DNA from: Guyanagaster necrorhizus
Taxonomy: Eukaryota; Basidiomycota; Agaricomycetes; Agaricales; Physalacriaceae
Length of the DNA: 64,000 nucleotides
Assembly: GCF_019112545.1 (NCBI RefSeq)
Contig: NW_025064907.1
Span: 331,299-395,298, forward strand
Direction of reading: 5' to 3'
Shown: positions 47,357 through 58,669 of the stretch, piece after piece
Numbering within the stretch: position 1 is the stretch's first letter
Layout: each line of letters opens with the position of its first letter
Program-made: the position numbers and the translations under genes
Notes under the pieces: generated by a model
Seen by the model: only the letters and a program-made list of their open reading frames with translations
Told to the model about the DNA's origin: nothing
The model's database searches: none

Positions 47357-48754
47357 ATGGGTGGCGCAGTTTCTGCCGTCGTACGCACTGCTGCTTTGGT
47401 GATCCCTCCCATCGTAAGCGCTGCTGCTATCGCGATCCCTGCCATTATTAGCGCAATCAGGGACAGCAGAGTTGAAGACAACCCAACAATGAGGGCTATC
47501 GAAGAACAGCACAAGAGAGAGGAGGCGGAGAGAGCAAAAGCTCAACGGCGCCTCGAGCAAATCGAACGAGAGAGACAGGAGCAAGCCGAAAGACTGAGGC
47601 GGGCACAAGAAGAAGCGCAGAGGGCCGCCGAAATCGCCGAGCAACAGAGATGGGAGCAGGACGAAAGACTGAGGAGGGAGCAAGAAGCAGCACAGAGAGC
47701 GGCCCAAATAGCTGAGCAGCAAAGGCAGGAGCAGGCCGAGAGAATCAGGATCCAGCAGGAAGAGGTTCAATGGGCGGCTCATACAGCAGCGCAGCTCGAG
47801 AGGGAGAAGGAAGAGCAAGCCGAAATTGCCAGACGAGAACACGAGGCTGCTCAGAGGGCTGCTCAGGCCGCTAACGAGTTGCAAGAGCAGGTGCGCAAGA
47901 AGGAAGAGGAGATGAAGAAAGCGATGGAGGTCCAGAAGGCGATGGAGGCAAAGTGGAAGACAGGTATTCGTCCAGTCGAATGGCCTTCCAAGGAGAAATA
48001 CGAGGCGACGAAACGTCGTTTTTACAAGGAGGGCAAGTTTCATCTCGCGATCGCCGGAATTTCGGGGACGGGAAAATCGTCTCTCATCAATGCCTTTCGA
48101 GGCATTTGGGATGGTGAACAAGGCGCCGCTATGACCGATATCGTCGAAAGCACGTCGGTTGTCACTCCCTACCCTGATCCGAATCCTGCCAACCCTTTTA
48201 TTTGGTTCGACGTGCCAGGGTCGGGAACGCTCTCATGCTCTGATTGGACCTACTTCAATGACCAGGGCCTTTACATTTTCGACGCAATCATTGTTCTCTT
48301 CAACGACCGCTTCACTGCCACAGATATCGCTATTCTGAAGAACTGCGAACGATACAATATCCCGACGTATATCGTTCGTTCTAAATCTGATATTCACATT
48401 GATAATCTCATGAAGAAGAAAAGGCGGGGAGCTGGCGCGAAGAAAGACCCTGCCAAGATTTTTGACGAGGCGCGCAAGGAGTATATCGTGAGGACGCAGG
48501 AGAACGTCAGGTTGAATTTGATGAAGAACGATCCTCCTATCCGTTCGCAGCGCATGTACGCTGTCTCCCGGGATACATTGACGATGGTTGTGCGAGAGGA
48601 GCTGCTCGAAGATATGCTTGTGTTGAACGAGTACGAGCTTCTGAGAGACATCCTTCAAGATGCATACTCGCGAAGATCTGAAAAATCTTACGGTTCGATG
48701 TCGGATCTGATGAAAAAGGCTGGTATGGACATTTTCGGATTCTTTGCGAACTGA
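47357..48754 (+). CDS. IRG-like GTPase with coiled coil, paralogue 6
   Basis: 465 residues, the longest member. It starts MGGAVS (myristoylation consensus), then an unusually long hydrophobic stretch to about residue 37, rich in Ala, Ile, Val and Pro, which could be a membrane-inserting hairpin. Coiled coil from about 45 to 190 includes 25-residue repeats (AERxRxxQEEAQRAAQIAEQQ type). P-loop GISGTGKSS near 235, DVPGSG near 287, RSKSD near 342. Ends DIFGFFAN. Leader intron 47290-47343 (54 nt) ends 13 nt before the ATG. Outside the inverted repeat. Confidence 0.87.
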   Translation: MGGAVSAVVRTAALVIPPIVSAAAIAIPAIISAIRDSRVEDNPTMRAIEEQHKREEAERAKAQRRLEQIERERQEQAERLRRAQEEAQRAAEIAEQQRWEQDERLRREQEAAQRAAQIAEQQRQEQAERIRIQQEEVQWAAHTAAQLEREKEEQAEIARREHEAAQRAAQAANELQEQVRKKEEEMKKAMEVQKAMEAKWKTGIRPVEWPSKEKYEATKRRFYKEGKFHLAIAGISGTGKSSLINAFRGIWDGEQGAAMTDIVESTSVVTPYPDPNPANPFIWFDVPGSGTLSCSDWTYFNDQGLYIFDAIIVLFNDRFTATDIAILKNCERYNIPTYIVRSKSDIHIDNLMKKKRRGAGAKKDPAKIFDEARKEYIVRTQENVRLNLMKNDPPIRSQRMYAVSRDTLTMVVREELLEDMLVLNEYELLRDILQDAYSRRSEKSYGSMSDLMKKAGMDIFGFFAN

Positions 48755-49806
48755 CACGACCGGGTTCCCTCTGTCTTGGACAATTAGCTAATCATTATGT
48801 ACAATTGTTTGCTACAAATTTGTTCCTCTTTGTATGTAACGAAAAACTTCCGATAGATTTCACGACTTGGAGTTCCCACTAATGAATCCAACCTCTTCCT
48901 TCGTTCCCCCCTCACGTCTTTCACAAGAACGCGTATGCTAAACCTCATAGCATTCAATTCAGTAAATCTGCTCTTCACGTTTGGTCCAAGCTTCTTGGCG
49001 CTGTGACTGTCAGGTTTCCTGGAATGATGTCGCACGACACCCTCTCTTTTCAACGTCCAGGAACTGTTCTAACAGCATTGTTTCATGCCTTGCTGCATGT
49101 AGGCCATGTGGCTTTCCGTGGTGCTTCACCCTTTTGTGTGGGGGCCTCATGATCACCATTCTTACCGCCCATTTTTGCTCTAACCCATACCAACGTTCTT
49201 CATCGATTATCAATCATCCCAAGAACATGACACTATAATCGGGAGGATCCGCCCGGTCATTCTGCGTTCATCTGACGTGTGATATGAGGGTGCGCCTTCC
49301 ATTCGACATGAGTCCTCATCGATACTACATTGGATGTCGAATACACTGTGACAAGCGCCAGCTACAAGTTCCGTGGCAGTAGCACAAATTACGGCGTATT
49401 CCTTGGATCATCATATGTGAAAGAAACCACCAATACCACACCCCCAGAAGTTGGAGCTGCGGGTCACAAGGCTCGCTCTTTGTATGAAACCCGGGCTTAT
49501 AAGAATCTTCACGGAGTAGCTTTTTTTTTGACATCTCTCAGTTCATCGCTCCTCTGGTCTTCAACTTGTTGCCGCCATAGTCGTATTCCCTATTCATCGT
49601 TTCGGCGTCTCCATTGTAATTTGTAAGACGAATAAAACAACTCGACGTGATATACACTAATTCGCGTCGTTCTCTGCTAGGTGCCGAGGTTAGAGGCTCG
49701 ACGATTTATCCAAGGAACCTTCGCTAGTTCGCAGAAAGGTACCCAAGCACATGTCATAGATGCCTACACATATCTAACTGCTGTCACTTTCAGCTATTGT
49801 CAAAAC
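48755..49806. other. Intergenic: tail of IRG gene 6 and promoter of IRG gene 7
   Basis: The 3' tail shares the TTTGTATGTAACGAAAAACTT motif with gene 5. 49440-49690 repeats the promoter block of genes 1 and 5, including a TATA-like element at 49498-49503. Leader intron 49739-49793. No other gene. Confidence 0.6.
49498..49503 (+). promoter_or_regulatory. Candidate TATA element of IRG gene 7
   Basis: TATAAG after CCCGGGCT, in the promoter block shared with IRG genes 1 and 5. Confidence 0.4.
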
Positions 49807-51129
49807 ATGGGCGGTGGCATATCTCGGCTGTTTGGAGGCCGCAAGGCCAGGCCCAATCCGACAATGTGGGCCATCGAAGAACAGCATAGAAGAGAGGCGG
49901 CGGAGAGAGCAGAAGCTCAACGACGCCAGCAAATCGAACGAGAGAGGCAGGAGCAGGCCGAAAGACTGAGGCGGGCGCAAGAGGAAGCGTGGAGGGCCGC
50001 CCAAATTGCGGAGCAGCAGAGGCAGGAACAAGCCGAAAGACTGAGGCGGGCGCAAGAGGAAGCGCAGAGGGCCGCCCAAATTGCGGAGCAGCAGAGGCAG
50101 GAGCAGGCCGAGAGAATCAGAGTCCAGCAGGAGGAGGTCCAGAGGGCGGCTCAGATAGCAGCGCAGCTCGAGAGGGAGATGCAAGAGCAAGCCGAAATTG
50201 CCAGACGAGAACACGAGGCTGCTCAGAGGGCTGCTCAGGCCGCTAACGAGTTGCAAGAGCAGGTGCGCAAGAAGGAAGCGGAGATGAAGAAAGCGATGGA
50301 GGTCCAGGAGGTGATGGAGGCGAAGTGGAAAACAGGTATTCGTCCAGTCGAATGGCCTTCCAAGGAGAAATACGAGGCGACGAAACGTCGTTTTTACAAG
50401 GAGGGCAAGTTTCATCTCGCCATCACTGGAATTTCGGGAACGGGAAAATCGTCTCTCATCAATGCCTTTCGAGGCATTTGGGATGATGATGAAGGTGCTG
50501 CTATGACTGATATCGTCGAAAGCACGTCGGCGGTTACTCCCTACCCTGATCCGAATCCCGCCCACCCATTCATCTGGTTCGACGTCCCGGGATCCGGAAC
50601 GCTTGCGTGCTCTGATTGGACCTACTTCAACGACCAGGGTCTCTACATTTTCGACGCCATAATTGTCCTCTTCAATGATCGCTTCACTGCCACAGATATC
50701 GCTATTCTCAGGAACTGCGAGCGATACAATATCCCGACGTATATCGTTCGCTCTAAATCTGACATCCATATTGCGAATATCATCCAGAGGAAGAGGCGGT
50801 CAGCTGGTGCCAAGGTTAATCTTGCCAAGATTCTTGACGAGGCACGCAAGGAGTACATCGTGAGGACCCAAGAGAGCGTCAGGTCGAATTTGATGAGGTG
50901 CGATCCTCCTATCCGGTCGCAGAAGATGTATGCAGTCTCTCGGGATACATTGACGACCATTGTACGAGAGGAGCCGTTGGATGATATGCTTGTGCTGAAC
51001 GAGGTAGATTTGTTGGGCGATATCCTTCAGGACGCGCATTCACGACGAGTGGCAGACAAGTCTTATGGTTCGATGTCGGATCTTATGAAAAAGGCCGGGT
51101 TAGACATTTTTCGATTATTTACAAACTAG
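49807..51129 (+). CDS. IRG-like GTPase with coiled coil, paralogue 7
   Basis: 440 residues from MGGGIS (myristoylation consensus). The frame is open to 49681, but a 55-nt leader intron (49739-49793) marks that part as untranslated. The coiled coil carries perfect-length 75-nt (25-residue) units at 49981-50055 and 50056-50130, followed by a diverged third. P-loop GISGTGKSS near 211, DVPGSG near 263, RSKSD near 318. Variants: HIANIIQRKRRS where others have HIDNIIKKKRRG, and DLLGDIL where others have ELLRDIL. Very close to genes 1 and 5. Confidence 0.87.
   Translation: MGGGISRLFGGRKARPNPTMWAIEEQHRREAAERAEAQRRQQIERERQEQAERLRRAQEEAWRAAQIAEQQRQEQAERLRRAQEEAQRAAQIAEQQRQEQAERIRVQQEEVQRAAQIAAQLEREMQEQAEIARREHEAAQRAAQAANELQEQVRKKEAEMKKAMEVQEVMEAKWKTGIRPVEWPSKEKYEATKRRFYKEGKFHLAITGISGTGKSSLINAFRGIWDDDEGAAMTDIVESTSAVTPYPDPNPAHPFIWFDVPGSGTLACSDWTYFNDQGLYIFDAIIVLFNDRFTATDIAILRNCERYNIPTYIVRSKSDIHIANIIQRKRRSAGAKVNLAKILDEARKEYIVRTQESVRSNLMRCDPPIRSQKMYAVSRDTLTTIVREEPLDDMLVLNEVDLLGDILQDAHSRRVADKSYGSMSDLMKKAGLDIFRLFTN
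49981..50130 (+). repeat. 75-bp tandem repeat in the coiled coil of IRG gene 7
   Basis: Two nearly identical 75-nt units starting GAGGAAGCG; a third related unit starts at 50131. Each encodes 25 residues, so copy-number change keeps the frame and lengthens the coil by a fixed step. Confidence 0.85.
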
Positions 51130-52062
51130 TTTCTTCTCTTAGTTTTTTTTTCTCTCTCTGTATACATTATGGTACGATGTTGGTCTCCAGTTTGTCTTTA
51201 GCTTCGGTTCGACTTTAACCTGTCCACTGTCTCGTGTTAGTTCAAATTCACATTGTTCAGTAAAGCATTCGTTGGGCTTGAGCGTTCGTTTGCTCGTCTT
51301 CATTCTGATGCGTTCATTTCTGAGAGCTTGGCGCTTAACACTTTGCGAAGAGTGAAAGGATAAAAAGTTTCGAACGAAATGGGCTGCGCTGGTGGCGTGA
51401 GAATAATTTGGGCCCCCTGCGACGATTGGGTGCGATATCCCAAAGGTGCAATCAGACGCTCGATAACGGGTTGCACTATCTGCACTTCGACTCTGAAGAG
51501 AAAATCTCTGACTGTCAGTGTTGCAACAACTCCTTTCAATCGAAGAGGGCGGTTGATTTGGGCTTCCTGACTTGCTCTGTTACGACGACGACTCAGATCT
51601 GTTACTTGTATAGAGGCCAACGGCAGGAAAGCATGCATTTTATGGACCAAACTCCAGGGAATCATCGCTTATTTAGTGGCGTCGCCTACTGGGGCTGCAA
51701 CAAAGTCCTTGCTCTCCACCCACAGTGCGAGTATTCTCTGTATGCCTCGCACTTCCAACGTTATTACATCTGTTCTGCAGCCTGCGGATAAAATGGCCTT
51801 CTTCTCGTATCATACAAGTGCTGCCGACTGTTTGTGACGTGCTTTCTTTCCAGGCCTACCCGTGTCTTGCAAACATCCGAACTAAATTTCTAAAGCACAT
51901 TCTCACCGACGATCCCTTCATGGCTTGAGGCATCCGCGACCAGCGAAAAATAACAAATATCTCGAGGACATTCGGATCCCTATCTTTGAGGTCCTAGAAG
52001 CCTCCAACAGAACATGCGAAACTATAGCGTTTCACGATAAGACCCTAAGCAGACACCTATCA
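51130..52062. other. Intergenic, no gene recognised
   Basis: Overlapping short plus-strand frames at 51379-51570 (beginning MGCAGG) and 51408-51791 show no domain. The MGC start could suggest a lipid anchor but is too little to call a gene. Confidence 0.4.
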
Positions 52063-52800
52063 TCATGGACGTATTATTGCATTCCTTCCTGAAGTATGAT
52101 GCTGCATATGCGGTCCTACAATCCTTAGCCTCATCATTATCACTGACGCAGTCTTATACTCAGTACCGCGATTTCCGCAACAGAGCACATGCACTTCTGG
52201 CCCGGAACGCGGCGCAGGGTATGATACCAGAGAGGGCGGGAGGCAGCTCAGAGGATGTCCCAGCAGACGAACAGGAAGGAGGCGGAGATGAAGAAGATAT
52301 CGGAAGACCAGAACGAGATAGAGATAGAGGCACAGTAGAAGAAGGGAACTCACCCTACTGCCTACTGAGTGGCCGTCTCGAGAGCGGGCCGAGGCGAACG
52401 AATGACGGGTTTACTGATGTAATATCGCCATCATCGGGTCTCCAGGAAGTGGCAAGTGGTCTTGGCGAACGCATTTCAAGGCATCTAGAAGGCGCTCTTC
52501 CAACGAATGTTGTTGAAACCACCTCAGTTAGTGCTCCCTAACCCATCCCGATCCAGCAGACCCTTTCATCTAGTTCGATGTTCCATCCTCAGGCGCTGCC
52601 TCATGTCCCAACTGGACCTCCCTTAACAACCAAGGCCTCTACATCTACGAAGCCATCATCACTTTCAATGATTGCTTCTTTGCCACTCTGCACACGCTAT
52701 ATGATCCCCTCCTGAGTTGTATACTCTAAATCCGTACATATTGACAAAACGTATCAATAAAAACGGCGGGGCGCTAGACCAAGGGTTGATCTCGTGAAGA
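52063..52800 (+). pseudogene. IRG-like GTPase, degraded copy (paralogue 8)
   Basis: Collapsed homologue. Around 52273-52345 one frame reads RKEAEMKKISEDQNE and then reaches a stop (TAG at 52336) exactly where the others have the invariant Trp of AKWKKG. Then VEWPS in the WPSREQ context (about 52367), IIGSPGSGK for the P-loop (about 52425), VVETTS (52510), FDVPSSG (about 52575, G to S), NNQGLYIYEAII (about 52628) and FNDCFFAT, each in shifting frames with several stops. The N-terminal signal and most of the C-terminus are unrecognisable. It lies between intact genes 7 and 9, so the array has both births and deaths. Confidence 0.88.
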
Positions 52801-54002
52801 ATACTTTTCATCTAAATACGCGGCGGCTGCCTATGGCACGGTGCCGAGTCTTTGAGCGCGAATCTCCTGGAACGCTGCTCCGTAGAAGATGTTTCAATAA
52901 TGGCTGTGTCTTTACTGGGCTTGGTGACTTCTCTCTTCCTGTTCAGGCAACTAGGATCAGAAAACCTCCTTCCTCTAGAACATAACATCCACGACGATTT
53001 CCATACCTTCACAGCACTTACTGAACTCAAGCGGCGTAAGGTGTTGCCGCTCAGTAATACCAAAGCGCATCCGAGATCAAATTTCTGGTGTCCTTGCTGT
53101 ATCATGCCAGCATCTGCCCGCCTGGTTGAACGCGTCACATTAAATCGGTAGAAAGATAGGCCCATTGGCATGAAGCTTGAAGGAAACATTCTCGATATGT
53201 TCCATTTAGCTCTGGTTTGAAGAATCCGCTCCTTGGGCTTCCTCACAACTCCTTGACTAGGGCTTTGTTTCCGCAACATGCCTTTACAACATTCAACCGG
53301 TGTACATGGAAGTCATCGGCGCTTATGTTGCTTCATTGCTATCTTTATCCTTCGGCGAACTCGTAGGACCTTACATCAATTAAGCGGTTAGCCCTGCTTT
53401 CATGGCACTGCCTGTCCTCCCTAACAGTGTTAACAAGCCCCTTGGATTGTTCTATGATGTTTCAAGTTCTCGTGCGCAGCTACGGCTCGTAGAAATGAAG
53501 ACTACTATTCTGCGAGTCTTATGACCTGCAAGTATGGTTCTGTGATAGGACACTGTAACCACATCTCAACCCTCGAATTTCGATATATTCTTGGCTCACT
53601 TGTGAAATCAAACAAACAACTGGCGCCTATTCTTGTGACAATACAGTACGAGCGGAACAAGAGCGGAATGAAGTGAAATACCTCGAGATGGAAACTTCCT
53701 TTAAAGGACTTCGCACATACTACAGGTATATATCTTCACAGAAGGCTGAATTTCTCTCGGTCCCTCATCTGTGCCTTTGCTTTGACTTCCGCCTCTCGCT
53801 GTGGTACCTCTAACCATCACTTTTGTGAACTCTTAAATCAAGACCCTGTTGTAAGTCTTGGAAACGAACACCTATAATGCATATACTCAGTCGCTTTTAG
53901 ATCCCGCATTCAAACGTTTCGAATAAATTCCGCTCATCTTACTGTAATGTACGCAGCACAGAAAAGACCGTCCCGCATCTGATTGTAATATTTTTAGCTG
54001 TA
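52801..54002. other. Intergenic: decayed tail of paralogue 8 and promoter of paralogue 9
   Basis: No gene recognised. A leader intron for paralogue 9 is plausible at about 53949-53997 (GTACGC...TTTTTAG). Confidence 0.4.
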
Positions 54003-55154
54003 ATGTGGAGCTTTCTGTCTACGCTTGCTGCAGTTGCCGTCCCAACCATCCTCGGATGGATTCGGGGTAATAAAGTTCGGGAGAACCCAACCCTGGCCCT
54101 CATGGAAGAGCGATTTCGGAGAGAGAGAGAAGAATCCGACCGCCGCATCCAGCAGGTTCAGAACGAGGCAAACCAGGGTCGTGACTATGCCGCACAGCTT
54201 CAGAGGGAGAAGCAAGAACAAGCCGACATAGCCAGCAAGGCGAAGCTGGATGCCGACAAGGCTGCAAAAATCGTCGATGAACTACAAGACCAGGCAAACC
54301 AGAAGGATAAGGAGATGAAGAACATACAGGCGGCTCAAGAGGAAATGGAGGCGAAATGGAAGAAAGGAATTCGTCCTGTCGAGTGGCCTTCTCAGGAGCA
54401 GTATGAGAAGATCAAGCGACGGTACTACAAGGAAGGGAAGTTCCATCTCGCTATCGCCGGAATCTCTGGAACCGGCAAATCGACTCTTATCAACGCCTTT
54501 CGAGGTATTTGGGACGGCGACGAGAAAGCTGCTCCGACCGATGTTGTCGAAAGCACTTCCGTCGTTACTGCATACCCCGATCCGAATCCATCCAACCCTT
54601 TCATTTGGTTTGACGTCCCGGGATCAGGAACCCTCTCGTGTTCTGATTGGACGTACTTCAACAACCAAGGACTCTTCATCTTCGATGCCATTATCGTTTT
54701 ATTCAACGATCGTTTCACCGCTACAGATGCAGCCATATTGAAGAATGCCGAGCGGTACAACATCCCCACCTACATCGTTCGTTCCAAGTCCGACATACAC
54801 ATCGAAAACATCATTAAGAAAACACGGCGGATGCCCGGCGCAAGAGCCGATCCCACCAAGGTTCTTGACGATGCTCGCAAGGAGTTCATGAAGAAGACGC
54901 GGGACAGTGTTCGCACTAATCTGATGAAGAACGATCCGCCACTTCGATCGCAGAGAGTGTATGCTGTCTCTCGAGATACGCTTACTCTGTTGATTCGGGA
55001 GGAGCCGCTTGACGATAACATCCAGCTCGACGAGTACGAGTTGTGGAAGGACATCCTTCAAGATGCGTTCTCGCGACGATCCGAGAAGTCGTACGGTTCA
55101 ATGGCAGAGCTCATGAAGAAGGCTGGTTCTGGAATCTTAGGACTCTTCGCATAG
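54003..55154 (+). CDS. IRG-like GTPase with coiled coil, paralogue 9
   Basis: 383 residues starting MWSFLST, the only full-length member without Gly2, so no N-myristoylation is expected; instead residues 4-19 (FLSTLAAVAVPTILGW) are hydrophobic. VRENPTL replaces VKENPTM. Short coiled coil (about 30-115). P-loop GISGTGKST near 156 (Thr where most have Ser), then DVPGSG and RSKSD. Ends ILGLFA. The sequence is diverged from the arm copies but keeps every G motif. It may target a different membrane or use a different anchor. Confidence 0.87.
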   Translation: MWSFLSTLAAVAVPTILGWIRGNKVRENPTLALMEERFRREREESDRRIQQVQNEANQGRDYAAQLQREKQEQADIASKAKLDADKAAKIVDELQDQANQKDKEMKNIQAAQEEMEAKWKKGIRPVEWPSQEQYEKIKRRYYKEGKFHLAIAGISGTGKSTLINAFRGIWDGDEKAAPTDVVESTSVVTAYPDPNPSNPFIWFDVPGSGTLSCSDWTYFNNQGLFIFDAIIVLFNDRFTATDAAILKNAERYNIPTYIVRSKSDIHIENIIKKTRRMPGARADPTKVLDDARKEFMKKTRDSVRTNLMKNDPPLRSQRVYAVSRDTLTLLIREEPLDDNIQLDEYELWKDILQDAFSRRSEKSYGSMAELMKKAGSGILGLFA

Positions 55155-57697
55155 TAATATGACAAGTCTCCTGCTGTGGTTCATTGCGCGTTTTTTGTCC
55201 ATTTTCTCGCCGATATGCTTTACTTTAATTCGTCGATAGATTCTTGTTGCTGGAAATTTCTCTAATTTAGACCCAGATTTAGCCTAGCGTTTGTCGTCTC
55301 GTGCATTCAAATTTTATTTGATTTCTTCTTGCTGTGGACCTGTGGTGGGAGGTGGGGAGTTGTTATTTCATCGTGTGGGTTAAGGGACATGCTTGTCTGG
55401 GTACTTTCTTGTTCCTATCATGTGCGTTCGGCGTAGGTGGTTGTGACTGTTGGCCCGGAGAGCTGGCTAGACTACTTTTGCTTGCGGGTGAGTACCGGTG
55501 CGGTGCGGGCTGTCGGTGGAGTGGGTGTCTGTTTAATATATTAGCTGCAGGCGTGACCACCGTGCCAGCCGCACCTTTTAGCTTTTTCGTCGGTGCGTTG
55601 TCTCTTCCTCTTCCTCCTCGGTGTCGGCTTCGTCCGGAGGTTCCTCGCGCCCTTGGTGTTCCGCGGCCCTGGCTGTTCATTTCCCTGGGGGGGGGCTGTC
55701 AGGGCTGTTCTGGTTGTTGTGCGAGCACTCACGTCTGACATTTATTTTCTTGTTCTGGCTGTGTTATATTTTTTTGCGTCTTGAAGCGTTTGCTCAGACT
55801 TTGAGGCAGCGTCATAGTACCGTTTAGTGTCGGCCTTTGCTGGTTGGTGGCTCGGTCGAGAGCAGTTGTACGGATCCTTTGCGGGTGTCCCTTTCTTGGG
55901 AGTCTCATCGGTCTTGACTGGAGACTAGTAACTTCATGTGTTAGCATAGATTGAATTACGCATGGTAGGTGGACTCTCACAGATGTTGAGGTGCATTCTG
56001 CATCTTTATAGATAGTTCTGTGAACTGGTTTAGTATTCTTCCTTGGTTTTAGCTTGGCTGATGTGCCTCGGGTTTCTGCAGGACTATCATTCTTGATATG
56101 AGGCGTTTTGCTAGGGTCGGAAACCCGTGAGTGTTCCTGTGCGGGGCGAGACGAGCTCGCTCTTTGCCACTATCTCGTGGGAATATCTCGGCCACATGGT
56201 AGTTGGAGATCCCCGCCTACGAACGGATGCAATTGTCCAAGAGCATCCAAACCCTTCATCACTACTTCAGAGGTCTCGGCAAACCTGCTTAACGCGCTAT
56301 CAATTTACTTTGTGTCCAGAGAAAGTAAACTAATTACTGTAGCTGCCGATGAGATCGCTGATTCGTTTGCTGTATACCAAAGTATTGAAAGACGCGTGGG
56401 ACGTCGAGATATCAGAGAGACTGACGGTGTCTACTAAAGTACGTTGACAGAAAGTCATATATTTACTGTTGGCTGCTCACTGAACTTTTTAACCTTCTCT
56501 TGCGTCTTAGACAGCTCTGTTTTTGAATACACAGCTTCGTACGCGGCGTCCAGTAACTGCTAGCGATGCAGATCCTCCGGAACGTCGTCGCTATCTGCAT
56601 CAGTTCCATTTATGATGATTTTCGGTAGAAGACGAGGCTTGTCCATGTCTGGGGAAGGAGTAACAAGATAGTTATCTTGCTGGAAAGCAAGTTCCCAGTC
56701 GTTTCCTAGGCGACACTTGTGTGGGCAAATAGACGTCAATAAACCGTCGAGCGGCTATTCAAACATAGAAACAGTCCCGCCTTCATGTATCCCTCAATAC
56801 CGCTCTCTGATCTCCTCAACGAGATTGTCGTAACCGTCAACAGCCCCGCGACCACCCCCAATTTCCGCCTTAACAGACCGTCGTACGACTAAAATTGGAT
56901 GTGAATTCACGTTTTCAACCACGTTCAATTAGTTTCAAGTTCAGAGCGCTTCAATGATCTTCCAATGAAATGTCTTCATAACTATCACTTCAGTTCTAGA
57001 CCGAGGATCTTGCTAGTGCTCCACTCTTTCGCGCGTTCGCGGTTCAGCAGATCAAAAGGCGCCTCATCATCAATATATTCCCTGGTTGGCCTTCTTGTCA
57101 CTTAAGCTATTCCTTGCAGCGCCTATCAACCTCATGGAATTCGTCACCTTGGCCGTGGAAAGCACCGTGTCCTGTATTGGCACAATACGCGCCGTTCCAG
57201 TGCCTCGGTCGTCCTAACCCATCTTGCATGACGAAACACCGTGGGAGCTGCAAGGCGGTTATGTGACAATGGCGCTGTACCGATCATTTGTTCCCAAGTT
57301 TAGACCAAGTTTCTGATCTTCTGTGAAACTAGAAGAGCGCTTATAATTTTTCAGGACAGTGAGAACGTGAAGAAGTAGAAGTTGGACCCTCCGATTCCGC
57401 CCATAAATTGTACAAGAAGCACTGCAGAGTGCTTGCCGGCCTCTTGTCTGCGACGCTTTCTTTGTGCGTCTTCTCACCTGGTTGCAACCCTATAAACATC
57501 CTCGTTCCTGTCAGTACATATAATACCTGTTTTTTTTCGGTTGCTGAGCGTGTTCACCATCAGATTGGACGTTGGCCAGCACAATCTGTTATTTTACCTT
57601 TAGGTATACGTTTTGTGCGGTGAACGTCGACCTTGGTTTCTGACTGTTGTTATTCCGTACAGAAAGAGCCAAAACCGCACTCGAACAAAATTCGACT
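55155..57697. other. 2.5-kb region without a recognised gene
   Basis: G/T-rich plus strand at 55300-55800 with no conserved frame. 56780-57250 holds broken frames, one starting MYPSIPLSDLLNEIV that could be an F-box relic, but not supportable. A leader intron of paralogue 10 is seen at 57604-57662. Confidence 0.4.
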
Positions 57698-58669
57698 ATG
57701 GAAGAGCAGCTCCGGAGGCAGGCAAACGAGTCTCATCATCGCGCCGAACAGCTCCGTAGAGAGAGGCAAGAGCATGCTAATAACGCCAGGACGGCACAGC
57801 TAGAAGCTCAGCAGGCGGCGCAGCGCGCTGACAAGCTGCGAGAGCAGGCCAGGCAGAAGGATGCAGAGATAGAAAAGGCGTTGCAGGCTCAGAAGGATGT
57901 GGAGGCAAGATGGCGGAAAGGTCTTCGTCCCGTCGAGTTGCCTTCTAGGGAGCAGTTCGAGGCGATCAAGCGACGCTATTACAGAGACGGAAAGTTTCAT
58001 GTCGCTATTGCCGGAAGATCAGGAACTGGAAAATCGTCTCTCATCAATGGATTCCGGGGCGTATGGGACGGCGAGGACGCTGCTGCCTCAACTGACTATG
58101 TGGAGAGCACCTCCGTTGTCACCTCATATCATGATCCGAATCCTGTCAATTCTTTCATCTGGTTCGATGTCCCGGGATCGGGGACTCTCGCCTGTTCCGA
58201 CTGGACCTATTTCAACGATCAAGGACTCTACATTTTCGACGCTATCATAGTCCTATTTAACGATCGCTTCACCGCCACAGACGTAGCCATATTGAAGAAC
58301 TCTGAGCGATACAACATCCCCACCTATGTCGTTCGCTCCAAATCTGATGTTCACGTTATGAATCTCCTCAAGAGGAAACGACGAAGAGCTGGCGCGGGGT
58401 GTGATCCCGGCAAGCTCCTTGATGAGGCTCGCAAGGAATTTGTTGCCAAAACGCAGGAGAGCGTCAAATTGAATCTGATGGGGACCGATCCCCCACTTCG
58501 GTTAAAGAAGGTGTATGCTGTCTCTCGGGATACGCTTACTTTGATTGTCCGAGGGGAACCAACTGAGGATAGCCTCGTGCTTGACGAGTTGGAGTTGTTG
58601 AGGGAGATACGTCAGGATGCGTACTTGAGGCGATCCCAAAAATCATACGCTTCGATCGCGAGTCTGTAG
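57698..58669 (+). CDS. IRG-like GTPase, paralogue 10, truncated at both ends
   Basis: About 323 residues from the ATG at 57698 (MEEQLRR). The intron 57604-57662 ends directly before a sequence equivalent to the KENPTM linker of the other copies, but the MGxxxS start and hydrophobic segment are absent, and no ATG is seen between acceptor and 57698. Coiled coil about 1-75, P-loop GRSGTGKSS near 108, DVPGSG and RSKSD intact. At the 3' end a TAG falls in the conserved SMADLMKKAG motif, removing the last ~15 residues. The intact G domain suggests a functional or recently altered protein; an upstream coding exon cannot be excluded. Confidence 0.78.
   Translation: MEEQLRRQANESHHRAEQLRRERQEHANNARTAQLEAQQAAQRADKLREQARQKDAEIEKALQAQKDVEARWRKGLRPVELPSREQFEAIKRRYYRDGKFHVAIAGRSGTGKSSLINGFRGVWDGEDAAASTDYVESTSVVTSYHDPNPVNSFIWFDVPGSGTLACSDWTYFNDQGLYIFDAIIVLFNDRFTATDVAILKNSERYNIPTYVVRSKSDVHVMNLLKRKRRRAGAGCDPGKLLDEARKEFVAKTQESVKLNLMGTDPPLRLKKVYAVSRDTLTLIVRGEPTEDSLVLDELELLREIRQDAYLRRSQKSYASIASL

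Noticed and set aside
56780..57250. Possible F-box gene relic
   Set aside because: Only a short LSDLLNEIV-like start; many stops follow and the match is too weak.
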